Source: Trametes villosa
Lineage: Eukaryota > Basidiomycota > Agaricomycetes > Polyporales > Polyporaceae
Direction of reading: 5' to 3'
DNA: 64,000 nt
Assembly (NCBI GenBank): GCA_002964805.2
Contig: PUDQ02000020.1
Coordinates: forward strand, 1-64,000
Notes under the pieces: model-generated
Told to the model about the DNA's origin: nothing
Databases searched by the model: none
The model's input: only the letters and a program-made list of their open reading frames with translations
Part shown: in pieces, positions 53,748 through 64,000 of the stretch
Layout of the letters: each line of letters begins with the position of its first letter
Position numbering within the stretch: the first letter of the stretch is position 1
Made by a program: the position numbers and the translations under genes

Positions 53748-54260
53748 AGTTCCCGAAATGCGCACGTTCTCGGGCGCAGAGCCACGCAGAGGTAAAAACC
53801 GATGTTCTCTCCCGAGCCCCCGCGCGCTCGATGTAGCCCCATCGGATGTCTTTATGGAATCTACGAATATGGTATCAAGCATGCGCAACTCCCACACATC
53901 CGAACCCGGTACGTCCGAATTGTAATCTGGACTAGCGGACTCCCCAACAACCGCGTCGGGAACGAGACTGCCGCCATTCTCATAGGCCTATCCGGTGTGC
54001 CATGCGCTCGAGACCGCCCAGCTATGGGAGCGCGGGTGCGCCTCCCTGCCGCACCCGCGCTCCCATAGCTGTCGGTAGAGCAAGCCTACAGAACATCGAG
54101 CATTACAGGGGGGCATTGTCGGAAGCGCGCCTCAGCGCATATAACCAGGCCCTCTGAACGACCAAGTCCCCATCACCGCACCTCTCGTCTCAGGCAGACA
54201 GACACCACACAGCACACCCAGCACTACTCGCTCTACCAGCCCCAGCACACCCTCACCACC
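53748..54260. other. Promoter region of the 54261 gene
   Basis: Contains the hairpin above and a CATATAA box near 54139-54144, about 120 bp before the ATG. No further gene. Confidence 0.45.
54019..54071. repeat. Perfect 22-bp inverted repeat (hairpin)
   Basis: CAGCTATGGGAGCGCGGGTG... at 54019-54040 is exactly complementary to 54050-54071, with a nine-base loop. It lies 190 bp upstream of the ATG at 54261. Confidence 0.95.
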
Positions 54261-55046
54261 ATGGCCGCGTACCCCACCACCACCACCCTCGCCCGGTCCG
54301 CGTCCGCCCTGGCTGCGCCAGCCCTCTCTGCCTCTGCCTCCACCTCTGCGAAGCGCGGCTACATCAGCCTCGCGCCCTCGCCCTCTCTTCTCCCCTCGCC
54401 TTCCCTCGTCTTCGGCTCGCCCACTACCACCACCGCTCGCCGCCCGAACAAGGCCGAGCTCGGGGCGCGTCTCGCCGGCGCGCACATCCGCGCAAGCAGC
54501 CGCCGCATGCGGGACGCCCTCGGACACGGGAAGGCGCCCTCTACCACGCCCTCGCGTACCCTGCGTGCGGCGGCGGCGGCCTTCCACCCCAAAAGCGGCG
54601 ACGCCCCCACCACTACCACCACCTCTTCCATCATCTACTCCACCCCTACCTTCCCGGCGTCGCCGCTCTCACAGGTCGCATACCCCGGGGCGACTGGGGC
54701 GAGCCACTTCCAGAGCGCGCCCTCGCCGAGCATGCTCCCCCAACCCCCCGCGACCCCGCGCCCGCTTTTTCCCAGGCGCATCTCCCGTGGTCCCATTCGC
54801 CCCGCTCTGAGCGGGCTCGGGCTCAGGCTGAGCTTCCTCGTGGAGACGGACGCGCCCCTTACCCCTCACCACGTCTACCCCGAGACGCTCCGCCGCACCC
54901 CTGGGGCACCCATCCGGGCGGAGCGTGTCGACGGGCCTGCGGCGAGCTACTTCTACCTCCCGGCGGACATCATCAGCCCCCAGCTGCCGGCGGGCGAGAG
55001 TATGGGTCAGGCGATTGGGCTGGGGATCATGGGGATCGACCTCTAG
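54261..55046 (+). CDS. Low-complexity single-exon protein, unknown function
   Basis: A 261-residue ORF, MAAYPTTTTLARSASAL.... The N-terminal half is Ala/Ser/Thr/Pro-rich. The C-terminal third, from about GLGLRLSFLVETDAPLTPHH to the end (MGQAIGLGIMGIDL), is more ordered and may form a small domain. There is no signal peptide or membrane span. The N-terminal Ala/Ser/Thr/Arg composition with few acids could be a mitochondrial presequence, but that is a guess. An upstream TATA-like box and C/T-rich leader support it as a real gene. I do not recognise a family. Confidence 0.6.
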   Translation: MAAYPTTTTLARSASALAAPALSASASTSAKRGYISLAPSPSLLPSPSLVFGSPTTTTARRPNKAELGARLAGAHIRASSRRMRDALGHGKAPSTTPSRTLRAAAAAFHPKSGDAPTTTTTSSIIYSTPTFPASPLSQVAYPGATGASHFQSAPSPSMLPQPPATPRPLFPRRISRGPIRPALSGLGLRLSFLVETDAPLTPHHVYPETLRRTPGAPIRAERVDGPAASYFYLPADIISPQLPAGESMGQAIGLGIMGIDL

Positions 55047-55465
55047 TGCCTCGTTGCACGCTTGGACTACCACCACACAACCGCCCTGTTCCGAACAATA
55101 AATTCTTTAGACAAACATCTGGTCGAGCAAGCGTGATGTTCATGAATTGCGGGAGGATGTTTTGGTTTCTTCGCAAGCGCGTGAGCAGAACGCTGTGCTG
55201 CACGCATTGGCATGGCCTCGGCTTGCGATGCAATAAAATAGAGCTTACAATCCGACAACGACAGAATACGCATTTCAAACCTGAAGTTGTATAGAAAACG
55301 ACTCGATACACCAGATCGACGTCCAAATACATGACACTAAGCAATCCCGCCGGTATACGCACAACGCTGTTTACTAAAAGGGGGTAATAGAAGAGATAGA
55401 TATGATATGACCCACAAGACATTCCCACACCATGACCAGCCCCACCCGGAGGCATGCTCAGCCTC
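55047..55465. other. Intergenic between two 3' ends
   Basis: The flanking genes converge here. AT-rich segments (an AATAAA at 55099 and AATAAAA at 55233) could serve as polyadenylation signals. Confidence 0.5.
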
Positions 55466-56633
55466 TCACTTCTGGCTATACGTGGGGGGCACGTCCGAGA
55501 GCGCCTCCCCTCCGCCGAACCGCACGCCCGAGTCTGCGTGGTAGGTCGCGGGCGGCGGCGACGCGAACGCGCCCGCCTTCTCGTCCTTGCCTTCAGGCTG
55601 GGAGGCGGCCGCCATGCCCACGCCGTACCCGTAGCCCGATGAGCCGCTGACGGACTCCACGGGGCCGTCCTCGAGGTCGCTGGGGGCGGCCGTCGGCCGG
55701 CGTTGGGGAGCGAGTCTAGGGACCTGCGACATTGACGGGCTGTCCGCGCCGGTCGTGGGCTGGAAGAGTGTGAACGGCTCAGGCTTTGCGTCGGCTGTAA
55801 ATGAACACGCTGTGAGCGACGTTCTACTTCATGGAGTGGCAAAAAACTGACCAGTCTCGCTCGAAAGCATATCACTAATCTTCGCAGGCGCATAGAAGAA
55901 AGGTCGGCCACCGCGTCGCCTCGGGCGGATGAACATGTACCACACAACAAGCGAAATGATCGCAAGCAGCGCGACGCCACCAATAACGCCGCCCACAATC
56001 GGGCCTACGGGCGGGTCACTGCTCTTCGCCTGCTGCGCCTTCTCGATCTGCGGCAGCAAGCCCTGCAAGAAGCCCGTCGTGCCCGCCTCGTCGCTGTTGC
56101 CGTCACCGAGCGCCTGCGTTGCGCCGATGGGCACGGTGACGTCGTCCGGGCCAGCGTACACGAAGAGGTCGAGCCCGAACGGGAACGCGTCCGTCTGCGC
56201 GGCGACGGTGAGCACAGCGGTGTGCTGGCCGATGGGCAGCGTCTTATTCACGTAGAGGAAGGGCGCGTCGTCGGTCGGGATGCCCGCGGTCGCGAGCATG
56301 GGCGCGCCGCCGTCGATGGAGATGGTGACGTTGGGCGGGTTCGCGGCGTCGGCGTCGGTGAGCCCGGAGGGGATCGCGGCGGCGGCGGCGAATATGGAAC
56401 CTGGGGCAATGTTTAGTGTCTGCAACAGGCGAGACGAGGTGCGATGTGCAGAGCGCACCTTTGAAAGTTATTGATGCCTGCGAGCCCACTGCTCCTGTGG
56501 AGCCTGTGTCGAGGTACGAGCCATTCCAGGCCGAGGTAATGTGTGCCCATTGGCCACTGTAGGAGATGGCCTTCGTGTCCCCGTCGTCCGCGAGGTAGGC
56601 GACGAAGGTTCCGTTGCTCACAGAATCAGGCAT
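55466..56633 (-). CDS. Single-pass plasma-membrane protein, unknown function
   Basis: The extracellular part starts MPDSVSNGTFVAYL and holds beta-rich segments with YSGQWAH and N-glycosylation-like sites (NGT, NGS, NVT, NKT), split by an intron after ASITFKG. A single transmembrane helix, VGGVIGGVALLAIISLVVW, is followed by a basic stop-transfer RPRRRGGR and a 130-residue disordered cytosolic tail. This architecture is common in mushroom genomes and has no assigned function. The 5' end is not secure: an upstream exon with a signal peptide is likely but I could not place it in 56640-57400. Confidence 0.72.
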
Positions 56634-58687
56634 GACGATCGTGTTGTCGAGTAAGATTGCTTCTTCCGCAAACTCAAGCGCAGGCAGCGATGTTTGACCG
56701 TGCTAAACCTGCCCTTAGCTCGCAGGAAGCGTCTGGGGTGGGGAGAAGGGAAGGAGAGAAAAGTGGGTGGACGCCCTCAGCGCCTGCGGAAATGGTTTTG
56801 TACGGGCTTGAGCGGGTCGGGTAGGGGTTGGAGAATCACCGAGGATGGTGGTTTCAAATGTGGCGTTAGCGGTGCGCGTTGTATTTGCATAGGACATTGG
56901 GCGCATCCGCGAAGTCATCTATGTAGGTCATTCAAAGCTCTTGTCACGGACATGATACGCCTTGGACGCACCTGTAAGTCTTCCAAGTCTGCATGTTTCT
57001 GTTCTGAAGTCCAGCAAGCGTGTGTACAGAGCCTGTGGTATGAGCATACCGCCGCGCTATCTCGTGGAGTTGGAAGGTCTCAGCGAAGCCGAAGGATACC
57101 GCAGAGGGAGTGATCTTCATGTTAGCCGATGTCGACGGGGAGTGAAACGCCCGGCGATGCTGTGCGGGTGCTAGGGACCGATCCAACCACTTTAACGTGG
57201 TGGATGCAGGAGATTTGCAAAGTCGTACTGACGGCAGTGCTCCCTCCGAGCGCCCGGAACACAGTGTATGGTTCCTTGCTTTCCGGCACAAGAAAGGGCG
57301 GTACCGCACCTCGAAGCACTGTACAAGTTCAGTGAGACGAAGGGTATCAATGGGGACGGGAGAACGATGCGATACCTGCATATGTGCTACGAACTGCATA
57401 CCCCTCGAGTCGAGCTCGAGATTGAGCGTGGATACGTACTAGGCCTTCGAGCAAGAAGAATTGGCTTGATCTCGCAGGTCATGTCCGGTCCACCTCGCTA
57501 TGTATGTTTCAAAATAGCGTATCCCGCGAGAGGCTATGATGAAGCTAGGTAGCAAATTTGCGACTCTTGTCCAGCGTGTCTCGTCGAGGGACTTGCTACT
57601 GTGACAGAACAAGCCTCGGAGCGTTGCGAGCCCTGCAGCGATACTCTTTCGGCGCTTATAATAAACTGTCGCGACTGTCACAAGCACGTGCTGACAGGAA
57701 ATGCGCCCGACTCGGTCGCGGTCGCGTCGAGTTCTATTCTCCAAACTCTCCCTCTGGCCTGGCAGCGCCGGGTATCACGCATGCTATACCTCTTACACCT
57801 AACTTGGCACTAGCATCAGCCTCAGGAGACAGATCTAGCGGCTGCGCGGCGGATTACCACTGATCGAAGCGTACATCCACAAATTAGTCCAAGTTACTTC
57901 AAGTTCTTCCATCCAACTTATCCGGGTCCTGACGATATTCTTCGCTCGTGCGAAAGGACACAAATGCAGAGCGACTGGCTATGATGTGTTGCGAGGCTCG
58001 GGTTCTTGGCTGTGAGATGCTTGTGTCTGTATGCGGCAACACCCTTGCTGGTCAGAATCCAACCGCCTTCAGGTCCCGTGAGCTTTCATCGACATCACCT
58101 ACATACGTTGAACTCATTCGGCAGGTACACCAGGCGAAACAGACCTACGCTCGGCTGCAGTATCCGATTGCAGGGGCCGTTGCAGGGACACTGCCTCTAG
58201 CTATTACTAACATACTACGTGCTATTACCGATCGTTGCTTCCTACTGAACGAGGCATGCGCTGTGCACTACAGCCTCTTTTAACGGGCGTATATGCTGCC
58301 TCCGAGGCTCCGACGATACGCCCGCTACGAAACCGCTCTTCCGTGCGACGAAGGCCGCTAGCGCCCATCTGGACCCACACTTTCTCCGACCTGTATCCTA
58401 CACGATAGTCTTGCAACTCATCGTCCCTGGAGGTACAAAAGACGCTTGGAGGGGTCTACTGTATGGTGAGTAAGAAACTCGAGGTATGGCGTGACCCCTG
58501 CGTCAGGAAGAAGCACAGAGTGCTATTTCCGCCACGATGGGACATGGGACAACCCCACGACAGCATATAAGGAGCGTCGGGCAGCAAGAGAGGCTGACAA
58601 CGCGACCTGCGTGGTTCTTCTGACCATCTCTCCGGCCTTGCTCAACAGACCTCCCACGCATCAGTACTTTTAGCACGGTCAAACACT
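56634..58687. other. 2 kb region without confident gene
   Basis: May hold a 5' exon of the membrane-protein gene near its start (polypyrimidine acceptor-like tract at about 56735-56765 on the minus strand). Otherwise only short ORFs with no recognisable features, no repeats and no RNA gene. Confidence 0.4.
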
Positions 58688-59782
58688 ATGAAGGTTCTCA
58701 TCCTTGGGTAAGTGTATGCCACACATTCACACGCTGCGCTATCCCCTAACAGCGCCCCTGCTTAGCGCAACCGGATTCATCGGCCTTCCCGCCGCGCAAG
58801 CTTTCGTGCGCGCAGGGCACATCGTATACGGCCAGACACGCTCAGCCGCCAAGGCGAAGCAGCTCGCAGCAGAAGAGAGTGAGCTCCTCTCACTTTGCAG
58901 CAGGTGTTTCCGGGAGCACCAGTGCTGACCCTTATTCCCCAGTCATCCCCATCGTCGCAGACGTGACGGACACGGACGCGTTCCTCCCACTCGGCGCAAC
59001 GCTCGACGCAATCATCGACGCGATCGGCGGCGCAGACATCAAGGACACCTCCGACCTCCTCCTCCGCGCGACCGCCGCCGCCGTGCGCGCCCACCGCCCC
59101 GTACTCGCACCCAAGCTCACCTACATCTGGACGTCCGGCACCTGGATCCACGGCGACGACCGTACGACGGTCGTCAGCGACAGCACCGCGCCCGGGAACG
59201 CCCCCGCGCTCACCGCATGGCGGCCCGCGCAGGAGCAGCGCGTCGTCACGAACGAAGACGTGAACGGGATCGTCATCCGGCCGTCGCTGCTGTACGGCCG
59301 CTCGGGCTCGCTCTTTGCGCGCTTCTTTGCGCGCGCGGCGCGCGAGGGCGTCGTGGCGTGGCCGGGGAAGCCTGGCGGGCGGCTCGCGCTGATCCACACG
59401 GACGACCTTGCGGAGCTGTACGTGCTCGCGGCGGAGAAGGCAGCGGTCGCGCGCGGGCAGGTGTTCGACGGCTCGAATGATGTGAATGAGAGCACGGATG
59501 CGTTTCTGCAGCGGCTCGTCGAGGTATCAGGTGTGAAGGGCCCGTACGAGTACTTTGAGCCGACGAACCGTGAGTGCTGTAATTGATCTTGTGGTGTATT
59601 GCATTGCGTGCTGACAAGTCGGACACGTCTTGGTAGTGTTCGAGACAGCGCTGACCACCACCACGATCATTCGTCCATATCTTGGTCGTGCGCTGCTGGG
59701 ATGGCGCCCACGGAAAGCGGGCTTGATCGACCACTTGGATATATATTACAAGGCGTGGCAGGCCTCTGAGGATCTCTCGTAA
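58688..59782 (+). CDS. Atypical SDR / NAD(P)-binding Rossmann protein
   Basis: Four exons. The first encodes only MKVLILG and splices in frame to ATGFIGLPAAQAFVRAG, completing the GATGFIG dinucleotide-binding loop. The second joins to IIPIVADVTDTDAF..., where the intron begins GTGAGCTC after GAAGAGA. Later blocks include YIWTSGTWIHG and VIRPSLLYGRSGSLF, which resemble the active-site region of extended and atypical short-chain dehydrogenases, although no YxxxK is obvious. The last exon encodes LFETALTTTT...ASEDLS and ends with TAA at 59780. It probably uses NADP; the substrate is not predictable. Confidence 0.82.
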
Positions 59783-60210
59783 GTAGGTAATGGAGCCTAG
59801 AGGCACAATACGAAGTGGCGGGTCTGTTTGCGGGCTTTTGTAGGGATAGCAGTAGTGAACTGCAGCAGGCCAACGAATGTGATAGTCAGTTGAGTTGTAC
59901 TGCACATTCGCTGGGGGTACTGACCCCTTGAGAGCTTGTACCACACGCAAAGATGTTAGACCAAACAAATCCGAAAACAGCCGAAGATTCTATAGACGCA
60001 TATTCGTACAAACTGAACGGGATTACCCTACAAAACGATCACTAAAGTACAAGCAACGTAACTCCAGATCCGACCATCCTACCCTAGATACAACTAATGC
60101 TACAGAAAGTCTATGCATTGCACACGCCGGTGCGCTAATACGGTGTACCGACATTGCGCGCTCGCGGACAACAATTGTCTAGAAACATCATTTCGTTCGC
60201 AGCCATCGCA
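59783..60210. other. Intergenic, about 430 bases
   Basis: Between two converging genes. AT-rich, no gene seen. Confidence 0.5.
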
Positions 60211-62383
60211 CTATGCGACGACCTTGATCTCCTCCTCGACGCTCCGCTTCTCCGCGTGCGACGAGTCCTCGCTGCGGGACATCTCCTCTGCCACCGCGTC
60301 CTCGCTTGTGATCGCCTCGGGGAGGAACGTCTCGTGCGCGGGGAACGCGAGCGACAGCACGGTGTACACAGTCGTGGCCACGGTGAACTGCGCAGCACGA
60401 CCCAGTCAGCCTCCAACTCCGGGAATGTGTGGGGGAATGAGGAAGGACGCACCCCGAAGAGCCAGGCGAAGTCGTAAATCTTCATCGCGCCGTTGACGTT
60501 GATCTTCGGGTTGATGGATGAGATCAGCCCGGGCATGTTGGGCGGGACGGAGACGAGGATGGCCACGACAGCTCTCCAGTTCTGCGTATATTGGTCAGCG
60601 GGGCATCCGTAGAGGCGAATCGAGCACTACTTACGCAGCCGTATGTGTACCGATACCGGCCGTGCGGCTTGTACATCGCGGGCACGTCGACCTTGCCCTT
60701 GTGCACGACCCAATACTGCACGAAATATGTCGTCAGCCTCCGTCCCTACCAACTCAGCAAGGGGGACCACTCACGTCTGCGACCATAATCCCCGCAAACG
60801 GCCCCAAGAACACCGTATAGCCGTTCATGAACGACAAAAATCCCTGAGCGCTCGCGAGGATCTCCCAGGGACACAGCGCCCAGCCGCCGAGGATCGCGCA
60901 GAGCGCCTGCCCGCGGCGGATGTTGATGTAGCGCGGGAAGAGCACGGTCATGTCGTTCGCGGCGGAGAGCGAGTTCGCGGAGATGTTCGTGCCGAGCGTG
61001 GCGAGCACGAACGTGAGCGACGCGAAGAACGCGGCCGCGCGGTTGTCCCAGCGGTCGATCAGCTGCAGCGGGTCCCAGAGCACCGCGCCGTAGAGCGCGG
61101 TGCCCGCGGAGGTGACGGCGATGCCGATGAAGCCGACGAGCGTGAAGGCGACGGGGATGATGAAGAGCTGCACGTATTGACTGGGAGAGAGCGTCAGTGC
61201 CGTGCGCGAGGGCCGAGGACGAAGAAGGATGCTCACGCTCTCTCGTTTTTGGCGTAACGCTGTAGGCATACCAGGTCAACTCTACTGCATCTGGACTACG
61301 ATACAGCGCCAAGACTCACAGTAAAGTCGGGGATGTTAACTGCCAGTGTCGAGTAGATGCCCAACGCGCTGTTCAGCGCGCTCAGCCACGCATACGACAT
61401 CGCGCTGCCCGACAGCGTGCTGTGCTGGTTGAAGAGGCCCTGGCTCGACGGCACCTTCACGAACGCCCAGATGAGCATCGCGAGCCACGCGGGCGGGACG
61501 ACGAAGGCCTTCACAACGAAGAGCCAGCGGATCTTCTGCGGCGACACCAGCATCAAGGGGAACTACACACAAGTAGCACGCGTCAGCCTCATTGCCTCTC
61601 CTCTCTTCTCCACAAAAAGTAGGGGAACGCACCTGGATGAGCCAGTACAAGAAATAGCACATCATCCCCGCAGTCGTGATATGCGCGCCCTCGGGCAAGT
61701 CATTATGCAGGCGCGCGAGGGACGGCCAGATCGCCTTGAGCATCTGGTACACGCACTCGGAGCCGGTGTACGTCTGGATGCCGAACCAGAACATGGAGAG
61801 CACGACGCGGGAGACGACGGAGAAGTAGCTGAACCAGAACCCGAACGAGGAGCGGTTGAGCACCGGGAAGCCGACGTGCAGGCGCGCGCCGATCGTCCCG
61901 TTCAGCACCATCACGCAGGAGATGATGATGTGCCCGACCGCGATCGCGGGCAGCGCCTGGCGCCTGGAGGGGTGGGGTGAGAGTTAGCATAGGCGTATGG
62001 TCGCGTGCGGTATGAGGGGGGTAGGGGAGAGGGGGAACGTACCAGGAGAGGCCGATTGCGAGCATGCTCGACGCGAGCTCCCACACCGCGACGTTCGTCG
62101 CGTCAGACACCCAGTACGCGATGTAGTTGAACGTCGACCACGTCCTCTGCATCGATCGCGCCGTCAGCATTCCATACCACCCCGCACACGACGAATTGCG
62201 GCGCGCGCAAGCGCGTCATGTCGACCAAGCGGTACTCACCTCCTTCGGGGGCACGGGGTCCATGTCCTTATTCGACCACCTGCTGTTCGGCGCGAACGTC
62301 GACGGCTGGGGCTCGAGCACCCATGCCTCGGGGCGCGTGTACGCGCGCGCGCCCTGCAGCGCAGAGGAAAACCGTCCAGACAT
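60211..62383 (-). CDS. NCS1 family nucleobase/nucleoside permease (uracil/allantoin type)
   Basis: Plasma-membrane symporter with about 12 helices. Exon 1 gives MSGRFSSALQGAR...NKDMDPVPPKE. Splicing continues to RTWSTFNYIAYWVSDATNVA, the family signature after the N-terminus, then IGARLHVGFPVLNRSSFGFW, FWFGIQTYTGSECV, NIPDFTRYAKNERAQYVQL, LGTNISANSLSAANDMTVLFP, GPFAGIMVADYWVVHKGKVD and YKPHGRYRYTYG. These blocks are characteristic of fungal NCS1 proteins such as Fur4 and Dal4. Stop TAG at 60211-60213. Introns are about 50-70 nt. Substrate (uracil, uridine or allantoin) cannot be told apart here. A TATA-like box lies at 62563-62571. Confidence 0.9.
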
Positions 62384-62562
62384 AGCTCAAAGATCCAAGG
62401 TCCAAGGTCCAAAGTCGATCGTCGGGCGTCCGTGTCGTGTGCTCAGCTTAACCAGTTCCACAGAGCTGGGCGTCGAGGCGCAGTACCAATGAAAGCAGCA
62501 GCAGTAGCAGGGCCTTCAAAGTTCGAGCACTCGAGAAGGAACCCGTCCTCCGCTCCACGGCG

Positions 62563-62571
62563 GTATATATT
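62563..62571 (-). promoter_or_regulatory. TATA-like box of NCS1 permease
   Basis: ATATATACC on the minus strand, about 180 bp upstream of the ATG at 62383. Confidence 0.5.
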
Positions 62572-63344
62572 GCGCCTGTGACCCGCGCCAGGGCTATCGT
62601 CCCATGGCATGCTCCGGACCTGGAAAACTTCGCATGCGGGGCGAGAGGGCTCGCCAAGGCCGCGATGCAGCCGCTGCGAAGTGCGGGGCGGGGGCAGGCG
62701 CCCGCGTTTGATAAGTCGCCTGCGCTGATAAGCTGCCGCGGAGGCGCCCCCGCATCGAGATAAGGATAACGCTGGATAACGCGGCGCGTTATTTCCGGGC
62801 GGGGCGGGGCAGGAGGAGGCCCGACGCGTCGACGCGTCGGTGTCTGTTGGTGGCTGCTGAGCTTTGAGTGTCGGGAGGAACGGTGTCCTAGGCGTCCGCG
62901 ACAGCATGCAGATCTAGCAGAAAGAATAAGATGAGTACAGCTCGTGCGGCGAACAAGAGACTCACTGGGTGACCGAAAATAGAGCACTCATGATACGACG
63001 TCTGAATGCTCGATAGCGATTCACACACAAAACACCGCGCGCCGTCACAACAAGCAGAGAGCAATCAGAGCGATAGGCAGATGTGCGCGAACCGAGCCAC
63101 TAGTGTACATAGATACAAATCCGCGCCTCTATGACAGGCAACCGCCGCCGATAATAAGTCCCGCATGAAACTAGCGCACGATAAACACCGTCCAAACGAC
63201 GGCAGGCGCAGGCACGCCGGCCCCGCCCCTGGAGCCCCCAGCCCCCCTGGACGCCTCTATCAGTCCAGGCGAGACACCGATACCTTTCTTGCTGCCGAAA
63301 TCGAGCGGTGACGGCAGGAGGTGAAAGTTGTTGACTGGACGGAC
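62572..63344. other. Intergenic, about 770 bases
   Basis: Promoter of the NCS1 gene and 3' flank of the SDR gene. An ORF at 62448-62987 on the minus strand looks like noise. Confidence 0.45.
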
Positions 63345-64000
63345 TTAGAGGGAGGCGCCGCCGCAAGTCTTGATCGTCTGCCCGGTGATGTACTCGCCCT
63401 CGTCGGAGACGAGGAAGGAGACGAGCTTCGCGACGTCCTCGGGCTCCTGGATACGCCCGAGCTTGATGTCCTGCTTTACGCGCTTCGCCTTGGCCTCGCC
63501 GACGGTGATGCCCTCCTATATAAAGCGGATATGCTGTTAATATACTGAGGTTTGTAAGACAAACAATGTACGCACAATCTGCGCAAGCTCGCGGTCAATG
63601 TGGTCCCACATCGGCGTGTCGACAATACCAGGGGCGTACGCTATACAGTTCCGGTAATCAGCAAGGACAAAAGCAGACGATAGCATAAACAACCGACCGT
63701 TCACGCGAATGCCATGCTCTGCCCACTCCTTCGCGGCCGCCTCCGTAAAGCCCCGGACAGCGAACTTCGTCGCGCCGTACGGTGCTAGGTTCTCGGCGGT
63801 GCGGTAGGACGCGATGGAGCCAGCACCGATGATGCGCCCGCCAGTGCCCTGCTTGACCATCTGCTTTGCAGCGAAGATGTGGGTGTTCATAAGACCGAGT
63901 ACGTTGATACGGACCTCGTTCTCGATGAGCCTAGCGCGTAAGTGTGAGTAGAAGATTCAAAGTCTAAATAGCGGAAGGGATATTACGTACTCGGGTGTGC
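63345..64000 (-). CDS. Short-chain dehydrogenase, acetoin/diacetyl reductase-like, 5' end outside window
   Basis: Partial gene, C-terminal part. Exons encode [20 protein letters not shown], then [17 protein letters not shown] with the catalytic Ser, [20 protein letters not shown] with Yxxx[21 protein letters not shown], and finally [22 protein letters not shown] ending at TAA 63345. The [11 protein letters not shown] block and overall order match (S)-acetoin-forming diacetyl reductases and related 3-oxoacyl-ACP reductase-like SDRs. The N-terminal nucleotide-binding exon lies beyond base 64000. It is likely an NAD-dependent cytosolic enzyme. Confidence 0.85.

Noticed and set aside
1..64000. 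tRNA, rRNA or CRISPR arrays
   Set aside because: No T-loop box combined with a cloverleaf, no rRNA sequence and no regularly spaced spacer array was seen by eye; tRNAscan could miss nothing obvious but was not run.

Overview
The window is from a filamentous basidiomycete, most likely an agaricomycete. Genes are split by many 50-70 nt GT-AG introns, coding GC is high, and several gene families are typical of that class: Tnp2-type transposase, KDZ-associated Cys-cluster protein, Ser/Thr-rich GPI-anchored protein, HSPA12-like Hsp70, and an RNAi RNA-dependent RNA polymerase. There are no prokaryotic signatures, CRISPR arrays, or convincing rRNA or tRNA genes.

Layout. 1-7720: a nearly full-length Ty3/gypsy chromovirus on the plus strand (gag, pol with chromodomain, a third ORF, then the 3' LTR at 7349-7720); its 5' LTR lies outside the window. 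7944-13425: a DNA-transposon locus with two convergent genes, an unknown plus-strand gene and a Tnp2-like transposase on the minus strand. 13800-15323: dispersed repeats, a 0.7 kb element with long terminal inverted repeats, and a 23-base assembly gap. 16310-35000: host genes for a GPI-anchored wall protein, an RNA-dependent RNA polymerase, an Sqt1/AAMP WD40 protein, an endonuclease/exonuclease/phosphatase protein, an MFS sugar transporter and a GH13 alpha-amylase. 35520-47209: a coiled-coil AT-hook protein, an agaricomycete hypothetical, and a large HSPA12-like Hsp70 fused to a low-complexity and coiled-coil tail. 47640-50820: tandem repeats and minisatellites. 50838-53626: a CxC5/CxC6-type KDZ-associated gene with a small companion ORF. 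54261-64000: a low-complexity protein, a single-pass membrane protein, an atypical SDR, an NCS1 permease and a partial acetoin-reductase-like SDR.

The most unusual signal is a set of very small exons (2, 4, 11, 11 and 14 nt) in four host genes. In each case ordinary-length introns flank the microexon, and including it restores a conserved family motif; the 4-nt exon completes the catalytic FVDNHDT motif of the alpha-amylase. Automated annotation would probably miss all of them. Other notable items are the Hsp70-tail fusion, the third ORF of the retroelement, the array of TGACTCA sites in its LTR, and one repeat family shared between 13.8-14.6 kb and 47.6-48.7 kb.

The gene models were spliced by eye from the genomic sequence. 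Family assignments rest on recognised motifs and not on database searches. Exon boundaries given to the base were checked against the sequence; others are approximate.
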